A stretch of 64,000 bases of DNA from Flavobacterium sp. KACC 22763 (GCF_028736155.1 NZ_CP117879.1:2852001-2916000), one strand, 5' to 3'. Shown: positions 22,861-32,304, counted from the first letter of the stretch. The notes: generated by a model not told the origin, from the letters alone. A program made the numbers and translations.

Positions 22861-24507
22861 TTATTCGCTTTTAACAACTTCTCTTTTAACCAGTTCTCTT
22901 TTTGCCACATCATAATAATGTTCAATCGTAACATGATTACTATTTTCTGGCGTATTTTCCAATTCGTAAGCTTCCTTAAACCCTTTAAGCTTCACTTTGA
23001 TGTTTTCATCTACAGCTCTGGTTTCTTTAAATTCACGAATTAAATCCAAAACATCATGTGCAATATACTCTGTATCGTGAGCATTGATAATTACTTTTGA
23101 GTTTTCTGGAATTTCATTTAAAGTCTGTTTAATAGCCGCTTTGTTTAAGAACGAAACTTCCTGCGCTAAATCGATATGAATGATATCGCCATCTTCATAT
23201 TCTTCTTTCTTGAAGACATAAGCTCTTTTTAAATTTCCTCTCAAAACAAAAATGATACTGATGATAATTCCCAACGCAACCCCTTTTAGCAAATCTGTTG
23301 CAACAACAAAGACCAAAGTTGCAATGAAAGGTACAAACTGGTATTTTCCCTTTTCCCAGAAATGCATAAAGGTTGCTGGTTTTGCTAATTTATATCCGAC
23401 CAAAATCAAAACAGTAGCCAATGTTGCCAAAGGAATTTTGTTTAGAATTGCTGGTATAGACAATACACTTATTAATAAAAGCACACCATGAATGATGGCT
23501 GACATTTTAGATTTTGCCCCTGCATTGTTATTTGCAGAAGATCTTACTACTACAGAAGTCATTGGCAAACCTCCTAAAAGAGAGCTTACAATATTACCCA
23601 CACCTTGCGCTCTAAGTTCAACATTGGTATTGGTGTAACGTTTTTGAACATCCATTCTATCAGAAGCCTCAATACATAAAAGAGTTTCAATAGAAGCGAC
23701 AATGGCAATCGTAATACCAACTACCCAAACTTGCGGATTTGTAACAGCAGTAAAATCTGGCGTAATTATAATTGATTTAAAGTCTTCAAAAGATTTTGGA
23801 ACTGGCAAAGAAACCAAATGTTCTTTCGCAATTGCCAAAGTGCTTCCTGTAGATACAAATATTTCGTTTAAAACTACTCCAGCAATAACAGCAACCAAAG
23901 CTCCAGGAACTAGTTTTATTCTTTTTAAGAAAGGCACTTTTTCCCAAGCTAACAAAATTACCAATGAAACGGCTGAAACTACCACAGCTCCTAAGTGAAT
24001 ATGATTTAAAACATCGAACAAAAATGAAAACGAATTACTTCCATCATTTTGAACAAAAGCTTGATCTCCTTCAAAATCTGCATCATAACCAAATGCGTGC
24101 GGTATTTGTTTTAAGATGATAATGATTCCGATACCCGCCAACATTCCTTCGATTACGTTTGTCGGAAAATAGTTCGATATACTTCCCGCTTTTAAAAATC
24201 CCAATGCTAATTGAATTAATCCAGCAATAAAAACAGACATTAAAAATACATCGAAAGCTCCTAAATCGGTAATGGCGGTTAAAATGATAGCTGTTAACCC
24301 AGCAGCTGGACCTGATACACTAATATGTGATTGGCTCAAATATCCTACAACGATACCACCCACAACACCAGCGATAATTCCAGAAAATAACGGTGCTCCA
24401 GAAGCCATTGCAATACCTAAACACAATGGAAGAGCCACCAAGAAAACCACTAAACCTGAAGCAAAATCAGATTTAAGGTTGGCAAAAAGATTGATTTTTT
24501 TTGTCAT
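22861..24507 (-). CDS. SulP family anion transporter, probably bicarbonate
   Basis: 548 residues. About 10-12 hydrophobic segments between residues 15 and 425 include the SulP signature region near GLVVFLVALPLCLGIAMASGAPLFSG. A short cytosolic C-terminus follows with a STAS-like fold (about 440-530, VIINAHDTEYIAHDVLDLI). SulP proteins are Na+-coupled or exchange transporters of sulfate or bicarbonate. The neighbouring carbonic anhydrase favours bicarbonate, which is inference. Confidence 0.92.
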   Translation of the reverse strand: MTKKINLFANLKSDFASGLVVFLVALPLCLGIAMASGAPLFSGIIAGVVGGIVVGYLSQSHISVSGPAAGLTAIILTAITDLGAFDVFLMSVFIAGLIQLALGFLKAGSISNYFPTNVIEGMLAGIGIIIILKQIPHAFGYDADFEGDQAFVQNDGSNSFSFLFDVLNHIHLGAVVVSAVSLVILLAWEKVPFLKRIKLVPGALVAVIAGVVLNEIFVSTGSTLAIAKEHLVSLPVPKSFEDFKSIIITPDFTAVTNPQVWVVGITIAIVASIETLLCIEASDRMDVQKRYTNTNVELRAQGVGNIVSSLLGGLPMTSVVVRSSANNNAGAKSKMSAIIHGVLLLISVLSIPAILNKIPLATLATVLILVGYKLAKPATFMHFWEKGKYQFVPFIATLVFVVATDLLKGVALGIIISIIFVLRGNLKRAYVFKKEEYEDGDIIHIDLAQEVSFLNKAAIKQTLNEIPENSKVIINAHDTEYIAHDVLDLIREFKETRAVDENIKVKLKGFKEAYELENTPENSNHVTIEHYYDVAKRELVKREVVKSE

Positions 24508-24590
24508 AATATAATACTAAAAAAATTATTCATTAAAGATTTACCCCATCTCAAAAGAAATGCGGCTAAAGATCAAAATAATCGGAAGTA

Positions 24591-24872
24591 TTATGCTACG
24601 TTAGGTGGTGGGGCAAAAATGCTCGGAGAGATGTTGTCTAGTTTGACAATGTTTTCAGAAATGATTGTTTTTTTCTCGATATAAACCGGAATCAAAACTT
24701 CGTGCTCAAGAATAGTAGGGTGAACTACATTTTTAAGTTCTTTATGCACTTCCTCTTCAGCGATACTAAAAGATATAGTCGTATTATTTCCTTTCTTAAG
24801 CGCCTGAACAATTGTCGGGGTCGATAAGAAGGCAATAAATATGAATAATAATATGCGAGCTATAAATTTCAT
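24591..24872 (-). CDS. small exported hypothetical protein
   Basis: About 93 residues from the ATG at 24872 (MKFIARILLFIFIAFLSTPTIVQA signal or anchor). The ORF can extend eight codons upstream, but the hydrophobic N-terminus favours the inner ATG. The mature part (about 70 aa) is Glu/Lys/Ile-rich and ends with a proline stretch SIFAPPPNVA. I do not recognise a family. It is upstream of the SulP and carbonic anhydrase genes on the same strand, 84 bases away, and may be cotranscribed. Confidence 0.65.
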   Translation of the reverse strand: MKFIARILLFIFIAFLSTPTIVQALKKGNNTTISFSIAEEEVHKELKNVVHPTILEHEVLIPVYIEKKTIISENIVKLDNISPSIFAPPPNVA

Positions 24873-24940
24873 TGAAGCAAAAATAGCGTTAAACAAATAA
24901 AATCAAAGAGATTTTTATAGAAATTTAACATAAACAAAAA

Positions 24941-24970
24941 AGCAGAATGCAATTTTCATCCCATTCTGCT
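24941..24970 (-). terminator. terminator after dps
   Basis: Stem AGCAGAATG / CATTCTGCT. On the minus strand it is followed by TTTTTTGTTT. Confidence 0.8.
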
Positions 24971-24994
24971 TCTATTTTACTAAAAACCAATATT

Positions 24995-25474
24995 TTATAA
25001 TGATTCTTCTAACCAAGCATTCATCATCCAAATTGTTTTTTCTTGCTCAGCAATAAAGTCACTCATCATAGAATTAGTTCCTTCGTCATTAATTTCGTCA
25101 GATTTGTTCAATATTTCTCTTTCAATTTTTAATAAATCTGATAAAGAGTGAACAATCAATTGAACTGCTTTTTCATCGTTAGAAATATTTTTTCCAACTG
25201 TCAATTTATTGTTTTTGATATAATCTTCAAAAGTATGCAAAGGCGTTCCTCCTATTGTCAATACCCTTTCTGCAATCATATCTATTTTTAATTGTGCATC
25301 TGTATATAACTCTTCAAATTTTACATGTAAATCAAAGAAACGTTTTCCACGAATATTCCAGTGAATTCCTCTCAAGTTTTGATAATACACTTGAAAGTTT
25401 GACAATAAAACATTCAGTTCTTTTACTAACAACTCTGATTCTTTTACAGGTAATCCTAAAATATTTGTCTTCAT
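24995..25474 (-). CDS. dps: Dps family ferritin-like DNA-binding protein
   Basis: 159 residues, a four-helix bundle. The intersubunit ferroxidase ligands are in HWNIRGKRFFDLHVKFEELYTD (His near 40, His near 52, Asp/Glu beyond). Dps oxidises Fe2+ with H2O2 and protects DNA. It is divergent from oxyR with 107 bases between starts, and a TAAATTTG -7 box stands on its strand. Control by OxyR is a natural inference. Confidence 0.94.
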   Translation of the reverse strand: MKTNILGLPVKESELLVKELNVLLSNFQVYYQNLRGIHWNIRGKRFFDLHVKFEELYTDAQLKIDMIAERVLTIGGTPLHTFEDYIKNNKLTVGKNISNDEKAVQLIVHSLSDLLKIEREILNKSDEINDEGTNSMMSDFIAEQEKTIWMMNAWLEESL

Positions 25475-25501
25475 AATTTAATTTTTTACACTAATTTACT
25501 A

Positions 25502-25509
25502 CAAATTTA
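25502..25509 (-). promoter_or_regulatory. -7 box TAAATTTG for dps
   Basis: Perfect TAnnTTTG on the minus strand, 28 bases before the dps ATG. Confidence 0.55.
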
Positions 25510-25553
25510 AAGTAACTTTACTAAAATAAATATAAATAAAAATTATATTTTCT

Positions 25554-25561
25554 TATTTTTG
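25554..25561 (+). promoter_or_regulatory. -7 box TATTTTTG for oxyR
   Basis: Matches TAnnTTTG, 20 bases before the oxyR ATG at 25582. Confidence 0.55.
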
Positions 25562-25581
25562 CATCACAAATTACTATCAAC

Positions 25582-26526
25582 ATGACTATAACTCAATTGC
25601 AATATGTGTTAGCGGTTGCTGAGCACAAAAATTTCACTCTTGCTGCTGAAAAATGCTTTGTAACACAGCCAACTTTAAGCATGCAAATACAAAAAATTGA
25701 AGAAGAACTTAATATTTTAATTTTCGACAGAAGCAAAAAACCGATCCAACTTACTGATATAGGACAGAAAATTGTAAGTCAGGCAAAAAACATCGTAAAC
25801 GAAGCTGATCGTATAAAAGATATTGTAGAACAGCAAAAAGGTTTTATTGGCGGAGAATTTCGTTTAGGAATCATTCCAACCATTATGCCTACGCTTCTAC
25901 CCATGTTTTTGAATAATTTCATTAAAAAATATCCAAAAGTTAAACTCTTAATTGAAGAGTTGAATACAGAGGAAATTATCCTGAAACTAAAAAACGGACA
26001 CTTAGATGCTGCAATTGCTGCAACGCCGCTTGAAGACGAAAAAATAAAAGAAATTGTGTTGTATTTTGAGCCATTTGTAGCTTACATTCCAGAGCATCAC
26101 GCTAGTTTCCAAAAAGAAGAAATTGAAGTAGCCGACTTAAACCTGAACGAAATTCTGCTCTTACAAGACGGCCATTGTTTTAGAGACGGTATTTTAAATT
26201 TGTGTAAAAGTGTCTCAGACGTCGACCAGACTAATTTCCAGATTCAAAGCGGAAGCTTTGAAACTCTCATTAAATTGGCAGACGAAGGCCTTGGTACAAC
26301 GTTACTTCCGTACTTGCACACCCTAGACTTAAAAGAATCCGATAAACTGAAACTCCGTAACTTTAAGGAACCAAAACCGGCTCGAGAGGTAAGTTTGATT
26401 TACCCAAAGAGCGAATTAAAGATGCAAATCATTGATGCATTAAGATCTACAATTGCAGGCGTTGTAAAAGGCGCAATTGTTTTTCAGAATGTTCAAATCA
26501 TTAGTCCGTTACAAAAGAAAGCGTAA
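25582..26526 (+). CDS. oxyR: OxyR-type LysR hydrogen peroxide sensor
   Basis: 314 residues. The LysR winged helix is at about 1-60 (NFTLAAEKCFVTQPTLSMQIQKIEE). The effector domain carries LLLQDGHCFRDGILNLC near 193-209. Its two cysteines correspond to the redox-active pair of OxyR. Divergence from dps, a classic OxyR target, supports the role. A terminator follows directly. Confidence 0.93.
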   Translation: MTITQLQYVLAVAEHKNFTLAAEKCFVTQPTLSMQIQKIEEELNILIFDRSKKPIQLTDIGQKIVSQAKNIVNEADRIKDIVEQQKGFIGGEFRLGIIPTIMPTLLPMFLNNFIKKYPKVKLLIEELNTEEIILKLKNGHLDAAIAATPLEDEKIKEIVLYFEPFVAYIPEHHASFQKEEIEVADLNLNEILLLQDGHCFRDGILNLCKSVSDVDQTNFQIQSGSFETLIKLADEGLGTTLLPYLHTLDLKESDKLKLRNFKEPKPAREVSLIYPKSELKMQIIDALRSTIAGVVKGAIVFQNVQIISPLQKKA

Positions 26527-26530
26527 TAAA

Positions 26531-26553
26531 AAAGGAGCCAATTTGGCTCCTTT
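26531..26553. terminator. bidirectional terminator
   Basis: Stem AAAGGAGCCA / TGGCTCCTTT followed by CTTTTT, between oxyR and the convergent small gene. Confidence 0.88.
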
Positions 26554-26557
26554 CTTT

Positions 26558-26755
26558 TTATACTTTAATTAGTTGTAGACTTTGTTTTAATTCTGGTTTT
26601 CCGACAACGAAATTCAGTAACCATTCTTGCAATTGTTCCATTTCGTAAGGTAACAGTGTTTTGATAGCTTTTTCTAGCTCTTTGCAGAAAAGTACCGGAT
26701 CGAAACTAACTCTTTCAAGTATTGATTTCGTGTAATCAAACATCATTTTTGACAT
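26558..26755 (-). CDS. small conserved-looking hypothetical protein
   Basis: 65 residues, soluble and helical: FDYTKSILERVSFDP, LFCKELEKAIKTLLPYEMEQLQEWL. There is no signal or membrane segment. The pattern of amphipathic helices and position against a terminator suggest a real gene. I recognise a recurring flavobacterial small protein but no function. Confidence 0.7.
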   Translation of the reverse strand: MSKMMFDYTKSILERVSFDPVLFCKELEKAIKTLLPYEMEQLQEWLLNFVVGKPELKQSLQLIKV

Positions 26756-26921
26756 AATAAAATAAGATTTTCGGGGGTTATCTATTTTTTTAAACTCGAA
26801 CCAAATTTAAACAAATAACTAACATAAATATTACTTTTAACTTATTTTTTTAAAAACTTTAGCAGCGAATACGTTTTCTTAAAACAAATAAATCAATGTA
26901 GAATTATTCTAAATTACTCAT

Positions 26922-27584
26922 TTAAACCTTTTTAAAAGCTCTAAACATTTCTCTTTTTCCTGGAGGGCCTGTTAATTTTTCTACAGTAAATCCAACTTCG
27001 ATCATACTTCTTTTAACAACTCCTCGAGCTGCGTATGTAACTAGAACGCCGTTTGGTTTTAAACTATTGTACATTTTCTGAAAAATTTCTGTACTCCAAA
27101 GCTCCGGTTGCACTCTATATCCGAAGGCGTCAAAGTAAATCAAATCAAAAATTTCAAAATCGTTTATTTCGTGAAAAAATTGTTTCCTTTTGGTTAACGA
27201 GAACAAGTCGCAAATTTCTGTTTTTTCATCCCAGTCCGATTTATGCATTTTTTCAAAAATGTTATAAAATTCCGATGCCTCCAATTCTTCAGCATAATTC
27301 ATTTCCAAAATCTCATCTGCATCAACAGGGTATGCTTCTACTCCAACATAATCAATTTTCTGATTTTTTCTAATGGCTTCCAAATACGTAATAAAAGCAT
27401 TCAAACCAGTTCCAAAACCTATTTCTAATATACTTATAGGATTATCAAATAATGATAGCCCGTTTTTAATAAAAACATGTTTTGCCTCTTGAATTGCGCC
27501 ATGTTTAGAATGATAACATTCGTCCCATTCAGGCAAACGAATTGTAGTTGAGCCATCTAGCGTTTTAATTATTTCTCTTTTCAC
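26922..27584 (-). CDS. mnmD: tRNA (mnm5s2U34) methyltransferase, MnmD
   Basis: 220 residues with the SAM-dependent methyltransferase fold of DUF752. ILEIGFGTGLNAFI near 47-60 is the SAM-binding loop, YVGVEAYPVD and IYFDAFGYRVQPELWS near 145-160 mark the family. It methylates the aminomethyl group at the wobble uridine of certain tRNAs. There is no MnmC oxidase domain, so this is the stand-alone MnmD form. The family call is firm. Confidence 0.92.
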   Translation of the reverse strand: MKREIIKTLDGSTTIRLPEWDECYHSKHGAIQEAKHVFIKNGLSLFDNPISILEIGFGTGLNAFITYLEAIRKNQKIDYVGVEAYPVDADEILEMNYAEELEASEFYNIFEKMHKSDWDEKTEICDLFSLTKRKQFFHEINDFEIFDLIYFDAFGYRVQPELWSTEIFQKMYNSLKPNGVLVTYAARGVVKRSMIEVGFTVEKLTGPPGKREMFRAFKKV

Positions 27585-27891
27585 CTTTTAAGAATTTAAT
27601 AATGACTTTTTATTGATTTTCAAGCCATTTCAATAATCAAATTTAGTCAAAACAAATGCGTAAAGCCTTAAAAAACGACACTTTTTTCATAAATTCTTTA
27701 TAAAAATCAATTAAATATTTGAGTTTATTATAGGATAAATAAATCTCAATCAAAACCCACAAATAATGATTTTTCACTAAGCGTTTTAGAGATTTTTACG
27801 TAATTTTGCATTCGATAAATTTCATTTTACACGATATCATCACTTTAGATTTCTAATAGTGAAGAATATCTCACAAAAAACTTACATAACT
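27585..27891. other. intergenic region upstream of ilvE
   Basis: 307 bases with no gene seen. It contains a TAATTTTG -7 box at 27801-27808, giving a leader of roughly 75 bases before the ilvE ATG. I see no convincing leader peptide or attenuator hairpin. Confidence 0.5.
27801..27808 (+). promoter_or_regulatory. -7 box TAATTTTG for ilvE
   Basis: Matches TAnnTTTG, followed by CA, in the divergent mnmD/ilvE region, 84 bases before the chosen ATG. Confidence 0.5.
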
Positions 27892-28962
27892 ATGAGTACA
27901 ACTCAAACAAGCAAAATTGAAATCATCAAAGCTGCTTCTACAAAAATAAACGAAGTAGATTTTGACAACTTAAGTTTTGGTGCTGTATTTACAGACCATT
28001 TATTCGAATGCGATTTTAAAAACGGACAATGGCAAAATCCTGTCATTAAGCCTTATGCTCCAATTTTAATGGATCCGTCATCAAAAGTCTTCCATTATGG
28101 ACAAGCAATTTTCGAAGGGATGAAAGCTTATAAGGATGACAATAATGATGTTTGGTTGTTTAGACCAGATGAAAACTTTAACCGTTTCAACAAATCTGCT
28201 GTAAGGATGGCAATGCCAGAAGTTCCTGAAGCTATTTTTATGGATGGTTTAAATGAATTATTGAAATTAGATAAAGACTGGATTCAGAGAGGAAATGGAG
28301 CTAGTATGTACATTCGTCCATTTATGATTGCTACAGGTCCTGGAGTTATTGCAAATCCCTCTGACGAATATAAATTTATGATTTTACTTTCTCCTGCAAA
28401 AGCATACTACGGAGGTGAAGTAAAAGTTATTATTGCTGAACATTTCAGTAGAGCTGCAAATGGTGGAATCGGTGCAGCAAAAGCTGCCGGAAACTATGCT
28501 GCTCAGTTTTACCCAACTAACTTGGCAAACAAAGATGGTTTCCAACAAGTTATCTGGACTGATGATGCAACGCACACAAAATTAGAAGAAGCTGGAACAA
28601 TGAACGTTTTCTTCAGAATCAACGATACTTTATTAACAGCTCCAACAAGCGAAAGAATTTTAGATGGTGTTACCAGAAAAAGTTTAATTGCAATGGCAGA
28701 AAAAGAAGGATTAAAAGTTGAAGTTCGCCCAGTAATTGTTTCAGAATTGGTTGAAGCTGCTAAAAACGGATCTTTGAAAGAAATCTTCGGAGCAGGAACT
28801 GCTGCTGTTATCAGCGTTATCAAAGGATTCTCTTACAAAGATGAGTATTTTGAAATGGCTCCAATCGAAAATTCTTATGCTTCTTTCTTAAAAGAAAAAC
28901 TAACAAGTCTTCAAAACAAACTTTCTGAAGATACTTTTGGATGGACAGTTAAAGTTCAATAA
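27892..28962 (+). CDS. ilvE: branched-chain amino acid aminotransferase
   Basis: The ATG at 27892 (MSTTQTSKIEI) is preferred over an upstream GTG at 27859. About 356 residues of the fold-type IV PLP aminotransferase, class like eukaryotic BCATs. Features are FHYGQAIFEGMKAYK near 78-92, YIRPFMIATGPGV, and the PLP lysine region AAKAAGNYAAQFYPTNLA near 192-210. It makes or degrades Leu, Ile and Val by transfer to 2-oxoglutarate. It is single-gene and followed by a terminator. Confidence 0.95.
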   Translation: MSTTQTSKIEIIKAASTKINEVDFDNLSFGAVFTDHLFECDFKNGQWQNPVIKPYAPILMDPSSKVFHYGQAIFEGMKAYKDDNNDVWLFRPDENFNRFNKSAVRMAMPEVPEAIFMDGLNELLKLDKDWIQRGNGASMYIRPFMIATGPGVIANPSDEYKFMILLSPAKAYYGGEVKVIIAEHFSRAANGGIGAAKAAGNYAAQFYPTNLANKDGFQQVIWTDDATHTKLEEAGTMNVFFRINDTLLTAPTSERILDGVTRKSLIAMAEKEGLKVEVRPVIVSELVEAAKNGSLKEIFGAGTAAVISVIKGFSYKDEYFEMAPIENSYASFLKEKLTSLQNKLSEDTFGWTVKVQ

Positions 28963-28983
28963 TCCAAAACCATATAAAAAAAA

Positions 28984-29022
28984 GAAACCCGATAAATTTA
29001 GTTTTATCGGGTTTCTTTTTTT
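28984..29022 (+). terminator. terminator after ilvE
   Basis: Stem GAAACCCGATAAA / TTTATCGGGTTTC followed by TTTTTTT. Confidence 0.9.
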
Positions 29023-29042
29023 ATCACTATTCTATAAAATAA

Positions 29043-29190
29043 ATTTTAAACACATAGAATCATAGAATTATAGTGATGCAAAGAGAATAATTAAAAAGAA
29101 ACACGTTTCTTAACACATAGCTATGTGTATTGATGCAAGTGAAACGTCTTTCTCTCTCAATTTAAAAACTATATTTCTATGTGTTTAAAT
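29043..29190. repeat. inverted repeat element with CTATGTGTTTAA ends
   Basis: Terminal inverted repeats (TTTTAAACACATAGAA near 29044-29059, and TTCTATGTGTTTAAAT at 29175-29190) bound about 148 bases. A further internal CACATAGCTATGTG palindrome lies near 29116-29129. It is noncoding and looks like a small nonautonomous element. Confidence 0.65.
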
Positions 29191-29199
29191 ATTACTTTT

Positions 29200-29580
29200 T
29201 TATAATAATTTAGAAAAATCAGGTTTAAAATAATTTGGACCTTTCATTACTTTTCCGTCTTCGCGATAAATTGGCTTTCCATCTTCTCCCAATTTACTCA
29301 TATTGCTACGCTGAATTTCATCAAATACAGCTTCTATTTTATCTTGAAGTCCGTGTTCTATAATTGTTCCGCACAAAATATACATCATATCTCCAAGAGC
29401 GTCTGCAATTTCAATCAAATCATTATTTTGAACCGCTTCGTAATATTCTTCATTTTCTTCCTTCATTAAATTATAACGAAGTAATTTTTTCTCTGCTCCT
29501 ACATCGGCAATTGGAGTTGCACTGTGGCCAATTTTAAAAGCAGTGTGAAATTCGGTTACGGCGTCAAGTTGTTTTTTCAT
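29200..29580 (-). CDS. MazG-like nucleoside triphosphate pyrophosphohydrolase
   Basis: 126 residues, all-alpha. EENEEYYEA near 41-49 and DALGDMMYIL near 61-70 supply the metal-binding acidic residues of the MazG/DR2231-like superfamily. DEIQRSNMSKLGEDGKPIYREDGKV is the typical C-terminal part. It probably hydrolyses noncanonical (d)NTPs; the exact substrate is not shown. Confidence 0.88.
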   Translation of the reverse strand: MKKQLDAVTEFHTAFKIGHSATPIADVGAEKKLLRYNLMKEENEEYYEAVQNNDLIEIADALGDMMYILCGTIIEHGLQDKIEAVFDEIQRSNMSKLGEDGKPIYREDGKVMKGPNYFKPDFSKLL

Positions 29581-29712
29581 ATAGTAGTTTTCTTTTTTTT
29601 GCTAATTTAAGTCACTTTCTAATAAATCTGAAAATTTATTCAATGAAATGAAAAGGCAATTTAGCAGCAAATCGTTTACAAATCTCTAAATTTGCTAAAA
29701 ATTTTTATAACT

Positions 29713-29901
29713 ATGTTTAGTCAAGGACAAATACTATTTGGAGTATGTTTTTTTATTGCATTTGTAATCATTATGATATTTGCTTATCGAAAAGATTTGA
29801 AATTACACAAAGTTTTCTACAAAGGAAATTACAAAGTACTCCTTGCCTTTCTGCTTTTCATTGTCCTTTTGTTCGTAATTAAAATCTTTCTAAAAAGATA
29901 A
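29713..29901 (+). CDS. small two-helix membrane protein
   Basis: 62 residues from the ATG at 29713; an upstream TTG in frame at 29692 is less likely. Two membrane helices are visible (ILFGVCFFIAFVIIMIFAY and VLLAFLLFIVLLFVIKIFL), with a basic loop between. No recognised family. It sits divergent to the pyrophosphatase gene. Confidence 0.7.
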   Translation: MFSQGQILFGVCFFIAFVIIMIFAYRKDLKLHKVFYKGNYKVLLAFLLFIVLLFVIKIFLKR

Positions 29902-29998
29902 ATTATTCTGGTCCCAATAAAATAAAACCTAATAATTATGGGTTATTAGTAAGACTCATAATAAAATTTATAACTTTACCGAAACCAATTAATCTGCC

Positions 29999-31198
29999 AT
30001 GAAAATTCTAAAGTATTTATTTCTTTTTGCACTTTTAAGCTTTGTCGCTCTTACTGTTTTTGTTGCTACTCAGAAAGGAGATTTTTCTGTAGAAAGAAGT
30101 AAAGTTATCAATTCGCCTCGTGCAACGGTTTATAACTACTTGAACGACTTTAGAAATTACGAAGATTTTGAATCATGGTCTATTGAAGATCCTTCTATCA
30201 AAATGACTTACGCTAATAAAACTAGCGGAAATGGCGCTACATTTTATTGGGATGGTGCAGACGGAAAAGGAAACTCTATCATCCTTAAAACAAAAGACGG
30301 CGAAAGCATTGACCAAAAAATGCAATTTGACGGTACTGAAGCCGATGTAAATTGGACTTTAAAAGATACTTTGAACGGAAAAACAAAAGTTACTTGGAAA
30401 GGAAAAGGAACAATGAGTTTCCTATTTAAAATATATACTGCTCTTCATGGTGGTTCTGACAGAGTTATTGGAACTATTTACGAAAAAAGCTTAGCTAATA
30501 TTGACAAAAACTTAGACTACGAAACCAAAACTTTTGCTGTTACAGTAGATGGAGTAGTTAAGAAAACTGAAACTCCTTATATCAAGCAAACTTTTACTAG
30601 CGAAATTGCCAAAGTAAGTAAAAATGCTAGAATTGTAATTCCGAAACTTATTCACTTTAGCGAAACAAATGGATTGTCTGCAGTAGGAAAACCGTTTATT
30701 ATTTATCATACCTACGACACTAAAACTGGTTTAGCAAAAATTTCGATCTGTCTGCCAATCAACAAAGAAATTTCAACTGCTTCTGGAAGTGATATTTTAG
30801 CAGGAAAACTAAATGGTTTTGATGCCGTAAAAACAACACTTAACGGGGATTACTCTCATAGAAATGAAGCAATTGCAAAAACAACTGCTTATATCAACAA
30901 TCAAAAGATTATTCCAGATTTAAGCTGGTCTCATCTTGAAATTTTGACATTAAGTAAATTGGATGTAAAAGCTTCATCAAAATTGGTAACCGAAATTTAT
31001 TTTCCAATAAAACCAAAAGTAGTTCCTGCTGCTACTGTTGTTACTGATCCTGTTTATGCTCCAGAAAGCACTGGTGGAGAAACTTCAAGCGAACCACGCA
31101 CTGAACAGCCACGTACAGAACCTGTAAAACGCAAACCAGCGGCACCAGCTCCTGCTCCAGCACAAACACCTGCACAAGAAGAAGATTCAGAATTTTAA
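29999..31198 (+). CDS. SRPBCC (polyketide cyclase-like) family protein with Pro-rich tail
   Basis: 399 residues. A membrane or signal helix lies at 2-23, then a START/SRPBCC ligand-binding domain (about 32-175: VINSPRATVYNYLNDFRNYEDFESW). A second effector-binding-like domain follows (about 195-330), with HLEILTLSKL. The last 55 residues are low complexity, rich in Pro, Ala, Thr and Glu. Ligand unknown. It is upstream of the ECF sigma cluster with 79 bases between. Confidence 0.82.
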   Translation: MKILKYLFLFALLSFVALTVFVATQKGDFSVERSKVINSPRATVYNYLNDFRNYEDFESWSIEDPSIKMTYANKTSGNGATFYWDGADGKGNSIILKTKDGESIDQKMQFDGTEADVNWTLKDTLNGKTKVTWKGKGTMSFLFKIYTALHGGSDRVIGTIYEKSLANIDKNLDYETKTFAVTVDGVVKKTETPYIKQTFTSEIAKVSKNARIVIPKLIHFSETNGLSAVGKPFIIYHTYDTKTGLAKISICLPINKEISTASGSDILAGKLNGFDAVKTTLNGDYSHRNEAIAKTTAYINNQKIIPDLSWSHLEILTLSKLDVKASSKLVTEIYFPIKPKVVPAATVVTDPVYAPESTGGETSSEPRTEQPRTEPVKRKPAAPAPAPAQTPAQEEDSEF

Positions 31199-31277
31199 AT
31201 AATTTCTAAAGGCGCATTAAACCTTTTGCTATAAATTCTGTCTAACTTCTATTAAAAAAGTTTACAAAACAAAAAGT

Positions 31278-31820
31278 TTGATAGAAGAGAAAGAATTTAT
31301 AAAACAATTATTAACCCCTGAAACGCAAAATGTTGCGTTTCAAAAACTCTTGTCTGATTATCAGCGTCCTTTGTATTCTCATATTCGAAACATTGTTTTG
31401 AATCATGATGATGCTGATGATGTTTTACAGAACACTTTTGTAAAAGTCTTTCAAAATCTTAAAAACTTTAAAGGAGAAAGTAAACTTTTTTCCTGGATGT
31501 ACCGTATTGCCACAAACGAAGCTTTGACTTTTTTATCGCAAAAAGCAAAATTGAGCGGAATTTCGTCTGAAGATCTGCAAAACAAAACTATCGATGGTTT
31601 AAAAGCCGATCTGTATTTTGATGGAAATGAAATTCAAATCAAACTTCAAAAGGCAATTGTAACACTTCCAGAAAAACAGCAATTAGTTTTCAAAATGAAA
31701 TATTTTGAAGAATTAAAATATGAAGAAATTGCAGATATTTTAGGAACATCTGTCGGAGCTCTTAAAGCATCTTATCATCATGCAGTAAAAAAAATCGAAT
31801 TATATGTTACATCAAATTAA
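31278..31820 (+). CDS. ECF-type RNA polymerase sigma factor
   Basis: 180 residues. Region 2 shows DDADDVLQNTFVKVFQNLKNFKGESKLFSWMYRIATNEAL and region 4 shows KYEEIADILGTSVGALKASYHHAVKKIE. No in-frame ATG is close, so the start is the TTG at 31278. It heads a three-gene set with a membrane-anchored partner (31854) and a periplasmic helical protein (32305), typical of envelope-stress regulation. Confidence 0.92.
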   Translation: MIEEKEFIKQLLTPETQNVAFQKLLSDYQRPLYSHIRNIVLNHDDADDVLQNTFVKVFQNLKNFKGESKLFSWMYRIATNEALTFLSQKAKLSGISSEDLQNKTIDGLKADLYFDGNEIQIKLQKAIVTLPEKQQLVFKMKYFEELKYEEIADILGTSVGALKASYHHAVKKIELYVTSN

Positions 31821-31853
31821 ACCTTTTGTAACTAAAACTGTCTTATAAGTATT

Positions 31854-32273
31854 ATGAAAACATTTAAATTAGAAAACGAACCCAAAGTAAAATCTGGCTT
31901 TAAAACTCCAGAAAACTATTTTGATGATTTTTCAGAAAAGGTTTTACAACGATTAAACGAAAAAGAAGTTAAAGTAATTCCTTTTTACAAACGCAAAAAA
32001 ACACTTTGGACGGCTGCCGCTGCTGTAGTTGGCTTTGCATTATTGATTCCTGTCATCAATAATTACAGAACAAATTCAAACGATCTTGACGAAGCTACTT
32101 TAGAAAATTACTTATCCTATCATTCTAATATTAGCCAATACGACTTAATTCAAAAATTAGATGACAGCGATATTGAAAAATTAGGCAACGATGTTACTCT
32201 AGAAGATGAAACATTAGAAGATATCTTGGCTACAAGTCCAAATTTGGAACACTTAATTTCAGAACAAAATTAA
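31854..32273 (+). CDS. probable membrane-anchored anti-sigma partner
   Basis: 139 residues. The cytosolic N-terminus (about 1-48) has PENYFDDFSEKVLQRLNEKE, followed by a single membrane helix (TLWTAAAAVVGFALLIPVI, about 51-69). An acidic C-terminal part then has NISQYDLIQKLDDSDIEKL. Topology and place after an ECF sigma gene suggest an anti-sigma factor, but no known ASD or zinc motif is seen. Confidence 0.7.
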   Translation: MKTFKLENEPKVKSGFKTPENYFDDFSEKVLQRLNEKEVKVIPFYKRKKTLWTAAAAVVGFALLIPVINNYRTNSNDLDEATLENYLSYHSNISQYDLIQKLDDSDIEKLGNDVTLEDETLEDILATSPNLEHLISEQN

Positions 32274-32304
32274 ATCAAACTTAACTCAACAACTTAGCTT
32301 AACA

